From: Ceratopteris richardii
Lineage: Eukaryota > Streptophyta > Polypodiopsida > Polypodiales > Pteridaceae
NCBI GenBank assembly: GCA_020310875.1
Contig: CM035412.1
Span: forward strand, 130,744,196 to 130,808,195
Length of the DNA: 64,000 nucleotides
Reading direction: 5' to 3'
Part shown: in pieces, positions 1 to 11,598 of the stretch
How positions within the stretch are numbered: the stretch's first letter is position 1
Layout of the letters: each line of letters opens with the position of its first letter
The notes under the pieces: generated by a model
Database searches by the model: none
Told to the model about the DNA's origin: nothing
Seen by the model: only the letters and a program-made list of their open reading frames with translations
Made by a program: the position numbers and the translations under genes

Positions 1-2
1 TT

Positions 3-1825
3 GATGAGCAAAGTACTTGGTATGCAGGTACAATTGATATTCATGCAGGTGATGAAGAAACTTTGAATCAGAAGAACGGTAAATCAAAGGTTAAAATATT
101 TGATGAAGAAGAGAATAATGAAGCACAAGTTGAAGTTGAAGAAGTGCCAAGGTTTGATCCAGAATGTGATGAACCAGAAACTTCAAGAAGTGGAGAACGC
201 AGAAGGTCATCAAGGCACAAATGGCAACCTACAAGGTATAGTTATGATACTTCATTTTTTACCACTAAAGATTATACTTATATGGTGAAAGCAGAGGAAG
301 ACTCTTCTAGATATGAAGAGGCAAAAGGTAAGGAAAATTGTGAGAAAGCTATGCAGGGAGAGTATGATGCATTGATGGAGAATGAGACATGGGATTCGAT
401 TCCTAAACCAAATAGTCAGAAGATCATTGGATGCAAATGGGTCTACAAGACAAAGAGGTATGTAGATTGAAGTGTGTCTAGGTATAAAGCTAGACTTGTT
501 GTGAAAGGGTATAATCAAACATATGGTATAGATTATGATGAAACTTATAGTCCTATGGCAAAGATGACAACTATAAGGACACTCATAGCTATTGCTGCAT
601 TTAAAGGTTGGAAACTATGTCAATTAGATGTGAAGAATTCTTTTCTAAATGGTTACATTATAGATGATGTTTTCATGGAGCAACCAGAAGGGTTCAAAGA
701 TAAAAGGTATCCAGATTATGTATGTAAGCTCAAGAGAGCTTTGTATGGTTTGAAGCAGGCCCCAAGGGCATGGAATTATAGACGTGAAGTTCTTGAAGGA
801 ACTTGGTTTCCAAGTGTCTAAAGCAGATAGTAGCTTGTTTGTTAAAGCAAATGATTATGGGTTCATTTACATGTGCATATATGTTGATGACATAATTCTT
901 ACAAGTACAGATGAGAAGGGCGTACAAAGTCTCAAGAAGCAAATGGAGAAAGAGTTCAAGATTAGTGACTTGGGAGACTTGTCATATTTCTTGGGCATGG
1001 AGGTCTCATATACTGAACATGAAGTATATGTGACTCAAGAAAGGTATTTGAAGAATTTTTTAATCAAGTTTAAAATGGAAGATTGCAGGGTAGCACCTAC
1101 TCCAATGGAGGTGAATCACAAATTGAGTAGATGTGGAGGAGAAGAATTCAAGGACATGAAGCTATATCAAAGTCTAGTTGGTAGTCTAATCTATGCTACA
1201 TTAATTAGGCCTGATTTGTCACATACAGTTGGAGTGTTGTCTCAATTCATGCATTGTCCTAGGAAAGAACATTGGGTTGCAGGACAAAGAGTGTTAAGAT
1301 ACATTAAGGGTACACTGAAAGAAGTTTTGTATTATGGTTTCACATCAGATATAAACATCAAGATATATAGTGATACAAATTGGGCAGGTAATCAACCTAT
1401 GGGTACTTATATTATGTGGGAGATAAGTTAAACTCTTGGTGTTCTAAGAAGCAACATATAGTTGCTTTATCATCTACAAAAGTAGATTATAAAGGTATGG
1501 TTGAAGCTGCAAAGGAGGTCATGTGGTTGAAGACTCTCTGAAGAGTTTTGACATCATTCAGAGTACACCCACTATTCATGGAGATAATATGAGTTCATTG
1601 TATCTAGCTGCTCACCTTGTTTTTCATGCCAGGACTAAACACATTGAGATTCAATACTACTTCTTGAGAGAGAAGGTGATTGATAAGGAGATTGAAGTCA
1701 TACATACTTCAACAAAAGATCAGATTGTAGACATGCTAACCAAAAGCTTGGATGGACCAAAGCTACAAAGATTCAAAGACATGGCAGGTATAAAGAAGAT
1801 GGAGAAAATCACAATTGATGATTAA
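3..1825 (+). pseudogene. Element K: Ty1/copia pol 3' part (RT and RNase H), broken
   Basis: This is the reverse transcriptase and RNase H part of a copia polyprotein, reading in from the left edge (the frame is open from base 3). In order one sees the linker before RT, the RT core with [22 protein letters not shown] and the YVDD catalytic motif (near 880), and RNase H with HARTKHIEIQYYFLREKV and MLTKSLDG at the end. The frame has a TGA at 468-470 and frameshifts near 780 and 1430, so it cannot give a full product. Translation ends at TAA 1823-1825, directly beside the polypurine tract. Gag, protease and integrase lie outside the window. The same family occurs in the deletion derivative at 41822-44058, and the element at 11599-18399 is a related family. 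Confidence 0.93.
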
Positions 1826-1833
1826 GGAGGAGT

Positions 1834-2861
1834 TGTTGGTATAGGACAACCATCAATTGATGATTTGGACAAAGCTTTGAAGTCAAAGGATGAAGCAAAG
1901 ACCAATATATGAAGCTTGAAGTTCGTGCATGATCAGAGAATGAAGACTTGTATATACATGTACACTAAACTTGTAATTAACTCACTTATACCTTTGTAAT
2001 GGTCACGAGTTTGTACATATATGCCTATACATACAAGTAGAAAGTCGAGAGATGAAGGAGAGATGTAAAAAAAGACAAGTTGTAAGAGTCATTAGAAACA
2101 TTTAGAAGTGATGAGAATATAGCTCATCAATTAGATGTAATGTTTTCGTAAAAGAAGAAAAATTGTGCCCGATATTTTGCTCAATGCTCCTTTTGTGTTT
2201 ATCATTTTGTGAAATGCTTTTGTACAAGTCTAAGTCTATAGTCGAGTGACCTTGGTACAAATTTTCAGATCCTAGTTGTGATAAGCCTAAGAGAATTGAG
2301 AATAGGAACATTTACATGTGTAAATGTGAAGAAGAGAAGACTACAGTAGGCACAAATTTGATGATAATGTTTTGGTCAATTCTCCTTCCATAGTGTAAAG
2401 TTTTGAGCAAACAAGCACTCATCCTTTAAGTTGCAAGGTAAGCTACCTATGGCTAAAATCATTTGAATAAAGGGGTTCTAGTTTAAGAGAACTATGCATT
2501 AGAAGTTGCAAGTGTCAAAGTCGACTGTACAGGAGTACAATTTTAGACATAGGTGAATTGTTTGGAGTAAATCTCAAGATTTACTAAACCTTTTGAGAAT
2601 GTTTAACTTGGAGAAGGTGCGTAAAACACTGGACAACACCTCATACAAAGTTGCATTGAAAACTTTACATGTTTGATCACTTAATGAGTGAATTAAGTGC
2701 AATAGATGTTTCTGAATAATCACTCTCTTCAGAGTTAGTGCAAAGATTGGTAATCTTGTATTACTCTTCCAAAATTGGTTGAGGTTTTGAGTTGTTCTTG
2801 ATATAGAGATGCTCTAACATCAAGGATAACTTGTTCTTTTGGAGATTAACACTCTCCATCA
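1834..2861 (+). repeat. 3' LTR of element K (1028 bp)
   Basis: The LTR starts TGTTGG directly after the polypurine tract AAGGAGGAG (1824-1832) and ends CTCCATCA. The borders were fixed by comparison with the reverse-strand copy at 43031-44058. That copy has the same length (1028 bp) and is followed by a primer binding site, and its element is flanked by an exact target duplication. The base after the LTR begins a different copia element, so K inserted into element B. The expected target duplication AGCAT is at 2862-2866; its left partner is outside the window. Confidence 0.9.
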
Positions 2862-4985
2862 AGCATGGCTCAAGATTTTTGTACATGTGTTGTTACATGT
2901 CATTATGGTGCATCTTTGCATTCTAAATGTATGGTTGTGAGTGAGGTTGATTCAGATTGCTTCTTTGATAGTGGTGCTTCAAAGCACATAACTTCATGCA
3001 AAAGGTCTTTTGCATCTTTGAAAGATGCAGCCAAAGGAGGACATGTGGTATGTGCAAACAATGCCTCTTGACTTGTCATTGGAGTAGGAGAAGCTGAGCT
3101 TATGGCTACAAATGGAGGTGTGATTCTCTTGAAAAATGCATTATATGTACCTAGTATCAAGAAGAACTTAATTTCACTTCCATTGATTGCCAAAGCTCAA
3201 CTTCATGTACACTTTGTTGATGATAAGTGTATGGTTCATGATTTCAGCAATGATGATATTATCGTTATGTCTGGCATAATGGTTTATATCGCATGGATAC
3301 ATACAAGAGGGCTGCCTAAAATGCCTTTGGTTCTCATAATTCTTCTATGGCTGAAATGAAGCTTTGGCATGCTCCTTTTGGTCACTTGGACTTCAGTAGT
3401 TTGCTTTACTTGCAAAAGGACATGGTTATTGGTTTGCCAATGCTTGGGTCCATTGAAAAGCATGCATCTGAAGGTTGCATTCTTGGAAAAATACATCATG
3501 CTTCTTTTCCAAGAGATATTCATACACACACTATAAGAAAATTGAAGCTTGTTCATAGTGATGTATGTGGTCCCGTCAAGACTCCATCTTTTTGGAAGCA
3601 TGTATATTTTGTTACCTTCATTGATGATGCTACTCGCCATACATGGTTGTATCCTATGAAAGGAAAGAATGAGGTATTTTCTTGCTTCAAAGCATTTTTA
3701 GCTATGGCTGAAAATTTTCCTTCACAAAAGCTTTTGATTCTATGCATGGATCGTGGTGGTGAATACATGTCACATGAGTTTATTGCTTTTCTTCATGATA
3801 GAGATATTTCACACCAATACAGAGTGCCATATACACCTCGGCAAAATGGTGTTGGTGAGCATAAAAATAGAACACTTCTTGTAATGGAATGATGTATGCT
3901 TAAGAAAAGAACTCCTTGATAAGTTTTGGATGGAAGCAGTCATGTGTGCAAACTATGTGTTGAATCGCTGCCCGAAAAAAGCATTGAGAGTCATCATTCC
4001 TTATAAGGCTTGGAATGGACATAAGCCTATGGTTAGTCATATGCGCATGTTTGGTTGTTTGGCATATGCTCTTGTGCCATCACAACAATGTCACAAACTT
4101 GATGACAAGGCAAAGAAATGTATATTTGTTGATTATAGTGCTAAAAGTAAGGGATATCATTTGTACCATCCATTGACGGGCACAATTATTGTGAGTCAAG
4201 ATGTGGTATTTGCTAAAAAATTATTTTTCCCTCTACTTGATTGCAAAAAACAACAAACAATTAGCTCACAAGATGTGTTGGATACACTCATGCCTTTGTT
4301 CCAAAATAATGCACTTGACTATGGCCATGTAGAACAGCCAACTGAGGCTCAAAGGGCTGAAAAATTCCAACAAAATAGAGTTGAAAATGGAGAGAACTTC
4401 CAGCCAAACATGGCTGAATTTTTTCATCCAAAAAATTATCAAAACTGCTGGAAATTTCGAGCCACATATGGCTGAATGTTTATGTTGAAAATATGGTTGA
4501 AAATGAGCATGAAATTCAGCCCATACATGATATACATGTTGACAATGTATTACATAATGAATGCATGTCTATCAAGAGTGCACAAAGTATGCCAAAGTGG
4601 TTAAAACAAACTTTGCAGTACAGCAAATCGAGTGCACCTTTACTTGGTAGAACAAGATCAAGCTCTCACCATGCATCAAGTAATTTTGTGGATTATTCTC
4701 TTATTGCAATAGCATGTAATGAAGAGCCACTTACTTTTGAAGATGCGTGTGACGATCCACAATGGATGAGTGCTATGCAATCAAAAATGGATTCCATACA
4801 TAAGAATGGTACTTGGGATTTATGTGAATTGCCAAAAGGAAAAAATGCCATTGGTACAAAGTGGGTTTACAAGATAAAGAGAAAGTCAGATGGTAGCATT
4901 GATTGCTACAAAGCTAGATTGGTTTCCAAAGGATATGGACAACAATATGGCATTGACTATGAGGAGGCTTTTGCACCTACTTCAA
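2862..4985 (+). pseudogene. Element B (left part): Ty1/copia gag end, protease, integrase, RT start
   Basis: This is the host copia element of the whole stack. It starts inside Gag and runs through the protease site (CFFDSGASKHIT, near 2970), the GAG-pre-integrase motif LWHAPFGHLDF (3364), and an integrase core with VHSDVCGP, a second Asp in CMDRGGEYMS and the Glu region TPRQNGVGEHKNR. The integrase C-terminal part follows, then the start of RT (GTKWVYKIKRKSDGS, GIDYEEAFAPTS). Stops or frameshifts occur at about 3070, 3330, 3890 and 4475-4490. The RT frame is cut at 4985 exactly where the LTR of J begins, and RT resumes in phase at 61277 with MTTIRTVVAL. K's LTR truncates it on the left. It is close to element H but is a separate subfamily. 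Confidence 0.92.
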
Positions 4986-5239
4986 TGTCACATTAGTTTA
5001 AGGTCTTTATGGTTTGAACCTCCTCTTCAGAGTAAATGTCATATGGCACCTATGGGTATTATTTACCAACTAAGGTAGAAGAGAGAGGGGGTCACTCATT
5101 GAGGATGAACTCACTTAGTGGATGTACGTGATTAGAGATAGCTTGGCGGTTGGGTGGTGAACCTAAGGATGTCTCTGTGTGTGTTGATCGGTGGCTCGCG
5201 ATAGTAGCTAATGCGAAAAAGATGATGTCAAACCCAACA
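4986..5239 (+). repeat. 5' LTR of element J (254 bp)
   Basis: It starts TGTCACATTAG and ends AAACCCAACA. It matches 61022-61276 along its full length with about 20 differences by hand count (roughly 8%). This is the largest divergence of any LTR pair in the window and agrees with J being the oldest insertion. The left flank TTCAA is the target-site copy. Confidence 0.9.
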
Positions 5240-5240
5240 C

Positions 5241-5252
5241 TGGTATGAGAAC
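5241..5252 (+). other. Primer binding site of J (degenerate initiator tRNA-Met type)
   Basis: One base after the LTR lies TGGTATGAGAAC. It differs at two positions from TGGTATCAGAGC, the complement of the plant initiator tRNA-Met 3' end. The position just inside the 5' LTR supports the call. Confidence 0.7.
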
Positions 5253-5840
5253 AACATTTCTTAGCTCGTTTTTGCATGCGCAGGCAATGGGGATTGAACC
5301 CGGGCAGCAAGGATGGAAGGCTCACACTCTAGCCAAGGCACCAAGCCTCATTGATGCCATTTCATTAGCCCAAAATCATAAAAACCTGTAGCATAAGGCT
5401 GGGCTACCATCACTGTCACTCTTACATCGATGAAAGGAGGGAAGGACAACCATCAAGGCATCAAGCGAACACCCACACAGTATATACATGCTCAGATCTT
5501 CTGGATAGAGCCCAAACATATCCATGAGTGTGAAGAAGCACACTACACCCTTTCCCACTACATCGGATACTTATGCATTGGAGTTAAGAGAATTTGGAGA
5601 AGTTACAAAGCTCTATCATGTTACAAGAAGTGAAGGAAAGAGTAGGTGCAGTGTGGTCCGAATGGATGGAGTCTTGAGCTCACCTACAAAGGATTCCTCG
5701 AGAACAAGAAGATCCCATCTCAAAGCATAGGTATGAAATTTTTTGTTATTTTCAAGAATTGAAAGATAAAGATCCGACTCTTTGAGAAGGGCAAGGGTTT
5801 AAAGGCCAAAAATTTGGAGGGGAGTTACATGTATCGAGAG
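5253..5840 (+). other. Presumed J leader, no recognisable gene
   Basis: This stretch lies between the J PBS and the hairpin-dense tract. Short open frames (for example 5430-5633 and 5524-5730) overlap each other and match no motif I know. Near its end a purine run (TTGGAGGGGAG, about 5815-5825) resembles a polypurine tract, but no TG-starting LTR follows directly. I therefore leave open that a second, unrecognised element ends here. Confidence 0.4.
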
Positions 5841-8800
5841 TATGAGATGTAAAATCTCATCTAGACTCAACGATTCCCCCAAAATATAGGAAACAATAAG
5901 TTATAGTTACCTCCAAAATAGCCGACACTCATGATTTTTACATAAATTTTAGGAGATATTTTGGATAAGTAACCTTTTTGGGAAAGGGAAAATAAGAGGG
6001 ATTTATCATAGATTTATGGAATAAATCATGCACACACATAGTGTAGTGTATGGAATTCCATATAAGATCAAGAAATCCAAAATATGGCTCAGTATGATGG
6101 GAGTTTGAAGCTCCACAAAACCCCCTTCCATCATTGTTTGATGAAAAATTTCAACACTTGAATTTAAGAAATTCCCATTTTGGAAGAGGGAAAAAGAGCT
6201 GCTTTGACTATGCATGGATGGGAAAAAGTATATATACTGAAAGTATATCATACGGACTTCACAATGGAATCATTAGATTCATTAAAAAGATAAGCTAAGG
6301 AGGAATTTTACTTCCTCAAGGACTCCCTTCCCGCATTTTTTGGAAAAAAATTCAGATGTTAATTTTTGCCAAACTCCACTTTTTTTGGGAGTAAGAAAAG
6401 AGATTATTTAAGAGGCTTCCCATGGATCAATACATACATACATGAAGTATGGTGTATGTATTACCATGGAGAATGAGAAAATCCAAGAAAATTCCACATT
6501 AGGAGTGGATTAGAAGCTTGCTAAAAGCTCCCATTTAAGTTTTTGCATGAAAGTAAAAATCTTGATTTAGGCCTCTTTTGGGGAGCAAATTAGCATGCAC
6601 TATGGGAGGATTTGGAAAGATGAAAATAGGCCCAAGCATCTTCATATACTACTCTTTGAGGTTATGGAGAGAATTCTAGGATTTGCTTGATGGAGATGCT
6701 TTTGGGCACTCCAAAGATCACCTTTTTTACACTTTTTCCAACGCCTCCAACAGTCCACTCACTTGGCATGTCTCACTTGGAAAGGCCATATCTTGGGCTA
6801 GAAAACTCCAAATTGGATGTACTATGGCTCATTTCGAAGATCACAGTGTCTGTTTTTAGTTAAAAAAAAGAAGTTTGAAATTATCTATTTTTACAAGTTT
6901 GTACAGGTCTGCAAAGTCTAAATAATTTTCTGCCACTACATTCTAGGAGCCATATTTTACAAACCGGGAAGGCAATTCAAGTAATTTCACTTTGAGCAAC
7001 TTGCATATGATATATAACTCATTTTATGATTATTTTTAGGTCCTAAAAGAGCTTTTGCAGATCTAAAGAAAGATTACATATGTATTTTTGGGGTAAATTT
7101 GCATTGTTTTGGTAATCATCTGATCATGCTTTATGTTTTGGGAAGCAATCCGATGTTTTCGGACACTTTAAAGTTTATGTTAGGACCTGAAGAGGAAGGT
7201 GCAAAGGTCTCGAGTTTCATCAAAGAGGATTTGGATGCATGCAATTCTGATATCAAACCACTTAGGGACATGTGGTTTATATTGTCAAGCATTTTACTTT
7301 ATGTTATGACATGTTCTATATATACATACATAGGTTGGAATGCATACATCAAATGTTGATCATTTTTCTAATTCTAAAAGTATGGGTCAACTTGTTAGGA
7401 GTAAAATTTTTTATTGTTTGCAAGAAAGATGATTGCAAGAACTACATGGTTATGCAACAAAGAGATTGTTGCTAGCATTTGTTTTTATATTTTTGCAGGT
7501 TGTGGAGTCCATGTATGAGTATCTGGCATGCATGCCATGGGCTTGCCAAGCCCTATGTTGTTGGATGGCCTGTGTGCCATTGAGTTTATGGTTAGAATTT
7601 TTTGGGACTCCATTTCCTTGGGGAAATGCTGTCGAAAATTTTCCCACCTCATGGCATTGTATACGCACTTACCTTTAGGTAGGAATGTTGTGGCATGCTG
7701 ACATGCCTTTTCTGCAAACATCATTAAGGTGTTAGCATGCTTGTAAGCATGTATTTGATGGACTTGGTACCATCATAGTAGTATAGATAAGGCAACTTCA
7801 TTAGTAATAGGATCCCTACACATAATCCTTATGGATTTAGACCATAGGATTGCTAAGGGGAAGGACATGTAGCTTCACCATTAGGAATATGCACAAGCAA
7901 TCCTATAGGTTATAGGAAGTTGCATAGAGGCACGGGAGATACATTTATGAAAATCTCCAAAGTAGTGAAGATTTATTTATCTTCACAAGAGTCTCATAGT
8001 ATGATTAGGAGACTATGAGGTATCATGATGAATACCCAAAGAGTGACTAGTTTCACTCATGCACATCACTTGAGTAAGTAGTGAAGCATTTCTGCTTCAC
8101 TACTAAGAAAACCAATTAGAAGGGATCACAAAGATGGGTTTCATGAGATAGCATCGATGGGTGCTTATGTGATTTGAGTGATGGTAGGAAGGCCACAAGC
8201 ATGGCACTAGCTCTATGATATAGAGCATAGATCCCTTAGTCAGGAATAGTTGGGGTACCCAATAAATATATATGTATCTTGGGATCTATAGAGAGGTATT
8301 TAGACCAAGTCTTTGTACCTAGGAACAAGTTGGCTTGGAACAGAAAGGGACATCCATTGTCACATACTGACTAGAACCAAACTAACTAGTTCAAGGACAT
8401 GGGACTCATTTGAGTCCACCAACATGAGTTTAGATTATGGGATTCATTAGAGTCCACCTACATATTCCACTACATATATATGGAACATATATTCGGTTTA
8501 GTGTAGTTAAGACACCATGAATTGGAACAAGGTTCCATTGGTATGGGACATTGGAAACAACTTCCCTTTGAGCACTCTTCTTCTATGGCCAGGGAGAAAA
8601 GGACTCATCGTTCATGGTGGCATGTCTCACTAGATCATAGGAGAGCTCTTAGTAGACATCTCCTTAGTTCTGGGAGTTATCCTTCATAGCTTAGGGAAGA
8701 TTTGTTCTTCCAGTAGAGAATGTGATAAGTGATCTTATCACCACTAGTATCACATACTCATTTTCAGGTTTTCAGAAAGGATAGTTCCATTAGTTTGATT

Positions 8801-9300
8801 GGATCATATAGATCCATGCACAAGGGAGAGATCTCACTTTAGCTCAAAGGTCTCACTTTAGCTTCTATTCTTTGAGAGAGAAAAAAGGAAAGGAAAGCAT
8901 GATTTCTTCATATGAGAAGAAAAGAGTATGTTTTTCCTTCAGAAAGAAGAGGTGTTTTAAAAACCATCTCTTAGCCTACATTTCATAAGGAATTCATTTA
9001 CTCTACTTTTCATTGTAATTTCTCTTCACATGGGAGTTTGATTCTCCACTATTTTTGGGGGGTAAAAACATGGAGAACATATATGCATGTTCTCAATCTT
9101 GGATAGAATCTCTTTCAAAGGGAAAGGGAATGTGGAATAGATTCCACTACTAGAGCTCTTTTGTTACTGTTAGTGTCCATGTGAAAGGCCAAATGGCCAC
9201 CGAACACTTCTTTGTATATCTTCTTTAATAAAACATATAGTGGCCTAGTCAGTCATAGACTATAAGCTCGACTGCATTTGTAAGACTTAAGAAGTCTGTC
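5841..9300. repeat. Hairpin-dense non-coding tract in the J interior
   Basis: There is no long or recognisable coding frame here. The tract is packed with unrelated short perfect inverted repeats following each other. Stems of 7 bp or more with short loops include 5842-5860, 7736-7751, 7901-7917, 7965-7986, 8077-8104 (a 12-bp stem), 8210-8226, 8402-8417, 8722-8741, 9073-9094 and 9132-9147. Longer-range stems occur at 6420-6469 (6 plus 10 bp), 7993-8019 and 8227-8289, and there is a 14-bp palindrome at 6049-6062. The arms differ from hairpin to hairpin, so this is neither a tandem repeat nor a CRISPR array. The right flank of J at 60206-61008 shows the same texture. Confidence 0.7.
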
Positions 9301-9472
9301 TTCGTGCTCCTTGTGTATTGTGTTTTTCTGTGTATTCGGAAGCCTCTGTGTGAAGAACTGTGTGCGGCCTTAAGAGCTCGGTTTTCTACTCCGAGGATAT
9401 CATCATGGAGCTCTCAAGAAGGAGAGCGCACTGTGGTGCATCACCATCAAAATACTTTAGTGGTATCAGAGC
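9171..9472 (+). repeat. Probable LTR tail (R-U5) and primer binding site leading into element A
   Basis: TGGTATCAGAGC at 9461-9472 is a perfect initiator tRNA-Met type PBS. Upstream lies a segment that looks like the end of an LTR, with an AATAAA-type signal near 9226 (TTTAATAAAACATA) and then a GT-rich stretch. No second copy of this LTR exists in the window and no target duplication could be found, so its start is unknown. It could begin near 9171 or reach back into the hairpin tract. The gag of element A starts 1.1 kb downstream. Confidence 0.5.
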
Positions 9473-9654
9473 TGTTCGACACAAAAGCTTTGTTCCTTTT
9501 GTGTGAGCGAAGCGAGCATCCCCCCTACTTTTTCCAAGGCTTAGGACTAAGGTGGCGACCAAGGCATAGACCTTGGCATACCTTGTCATCGGAGTCACCA
9601 AAGTCACCATTGGCATCATTGGCTGCACACGAGGGAGGGCCTCAACGATCAAGG

Positions 9655-9770
9655 AAGATAGAGGTTCCCAATACTTCGTGGGAGGTCACCCATCCTAGTA
9701 TTGTTCCCCCTGGAGCTCACTTAACCGTGGCAATCTCTTGCCACTAAGCTGCACTCTTGTGCTGTTTGAA
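9655..9770 (-). pseudogene. 5S rRNA-derived sequence with intact box C
   Basis: Read on the minus strand, this contains TACTAGGATGGGTGACC (complement of 9684-9700), identical to the box C part of plant 5S rRNA. Upstream at the normal spacing is a box A-like segment GGTTAAGTGAGCTCC (9712-9726). Over box A to box C I count about 32 matches of 43 with no gap. Weaker similarity continues on both sides (CAGCAC...TGCA on the 5' side, GAAGT on the 3' side). It is too diverged to be a working 5S gene. It may be a relic of a Cassandra-type TRIM element or a 5S-derived SINE. I see no second copy that would show LTRs. Confidence 0.75.
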
Positions 9771-10597
9771 GAGGGGAAAGACTAAGTTTAACATTACCTT
9801 GAACATTTTACGGTCCCTCAAAGCTTCATTCTTTGCTTTTAAAGCCTATTGTTGAAGCATTTTTGGGGTGTTTTTGGAGCCATTTTGGAATACTTTCACG
9901 CATAGTTCTCTTCACAGAGGTCCATGAACATCAAGAACATTGTTTCTCAAAAGGTTTTCAATGTTGGTGGGAGTAGCCACTACAATTTTATGCAGGTTTT
10001 TTGAGCCTAAAACATCAGAGTTGACAGACACTTGCAGGTGTTGATGGCTAGTGTTTGGGCTGTGCATTCAACCTTTTAGTGTCATTTTACTGCATATACT
10101 AAACACATACACACCATGTATGTTTTTGTGGATATCACTTATGTACGTCCATGTGGTCATTGATATAGCGGTTAAGTTTTTTGCATAAAGCCTTTTACGT
10201 TTGATAAAGAGGGTCATGGTGAGATTTTCTTAACTAGGAGACACCCAGATGTCGAGATCTCTTCGATGATGCAGGTGGAAGACTTACCCAACCTCACCAT
10301 AGGAGATGTATCATAGTTGTTCATAGGTGCTCGATAAGCCTAGTTGGCTTCTATTGGATAACTTATTATATGTAGTGGAGTCAGTGATTCACTATGCAGG
10401 TAAACATGTTAGTACTTGCAGTTTTATGATATCTTGACACTAGTCATATGCTCATTTTGCAGTGGATACTCTGGAAATATCCTTCTAGATTTTTGGTTTA
10501 ATCAATTATAGAGTGGTCGATTTACTCCTTGATACACTTTTCATTGGTGTTTGGACTCTTCTAGCTCCATTATCATTCGATTCAGTTCTCAACCATC
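9771..10597 (+). other. Leader upstream of element A gag, no gene seen
   Basis: This 0.8-kb stretch lies between the 5S-like sequence and the gag ATG of element A. No open frame with recognisable similarity is present. Hairpin density is visibly lower than in 5841-9300. Confidence 0.4.
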
Positions 10598-11598
10598 ATG
10601 GCATCAGAGGTCTCAGGCACATCTAGTGGATCAGGGTCTAGTGCCAATGTTCCGAGGAGGAGCTATAACTTGCAAGGCAAAGACCATTTTGAGATCCGAA
10701 AATTTGATGCCACAAACTTTGTTCTATGGAAGAATCAGATCAAAGATGTGCTTATTCAAAGGAGGCAATGGAAGCTAGTAAATGGAATTTCAAAGAAGCT
10801 TGTTGACATGGATGAAGATGATTGGGATGAGTTAGATGAAATGGCCAGGTCTACCATTCGCTTGCACCTAGCAGATATGGTTTACTTTATAGTATTAGAT
10901 TGTGAAAGTGCAAAGGAGCTTTGGAAGAACTTATGCAAACATATGAAAAAGAGACGGCATCAAATAAAGTGTATTTGATGAGAAAATTATATGACCTTCA
11001 TATAAAGGACACAGATAGTGTTGTTGCTCATCTAAATGAGTTTGATGCTATATTCTCCTAGTTATAGGCTCGAAAATGGATATGCATAATGAAATGAAAG
11101 CAGTATTGTTGTTATGCACCTTGCAATCATCATGGGATACGTTTTGCATAACTATTAGCAATAGTGCACCTGGTGGTAAATTCATCTATGATGACATATG
11201 TGGAGCACTCTTGAGTGAGGATATTCGTAGGAAATCCATGGTTGGCACTCAGAGTGGAGATGCATATAATGTTCGTGATTCTTACCAAGGAAAGAATCAG
11301 CAACATGGCAGGAGCAAGAACAAGGAAAAGACTGGTCAACGGAATAAGAGTAGAAGTAAATCAAGGAAGAGGGATATTGAATGCCATTATTGTCATAAGA
11401 AAGTACACATGAAGAAAGACTATTATGCATTAAAGAATGCTAAAGGTAAAGGGAAAAATGTTGATGGGCATGGTAAACAGTTACCTGCACCATCTACTTC
11501 AACTATGAAGATTGAAGAAATTAATGCTATTTTTTATGATGCGGATTCTCTTTCCCACACATGGCTGCTAGATTCTACTGCTTCTTTCCATGTGACAC
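10598..11598 (+). pseudogene. Element A: Ty1/copia gag and protease start, broken
   Basis: This is copia Gag, the capsid/nucleocapsid precursor. The ATG at 10598 opens a product whose N-terminal core includes FDATNFVLWKNQI and KELWKN. The frame shifts near 10965. Gag then continues through LMRKLYDLHIKD and two in-frame TAG codons (11059-11061 and 11065-11067) at positions that are normally Gln. Downstream are a Lys/Arg/Ser-rich segment, a damaged zinc knuckle (CHYCHKKVHMKKDYY, with the last Cys changed to Tyr) and the protease start WLLDSTASFHVT. The coding sequence is cut at 11598 by the LTR of element C and resumes after 18404 with NYAAKYLGTV. The target duplication GACAC (11594-11598, 18400-18404) proves the interruption. 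Confidence 0.9.

Noticed and set aside
5430..5730. Overlapping short open frames after the J leader as a possible host gene
   Set aside because: They overlap in different frames, match no family and show no intron or start context. Not enough support.
9304..9747. Open frame of 147 codons
   Set aside because: It crosses a probable LTR tail, a PBS and the 5S-like sequence and has no protein motif.
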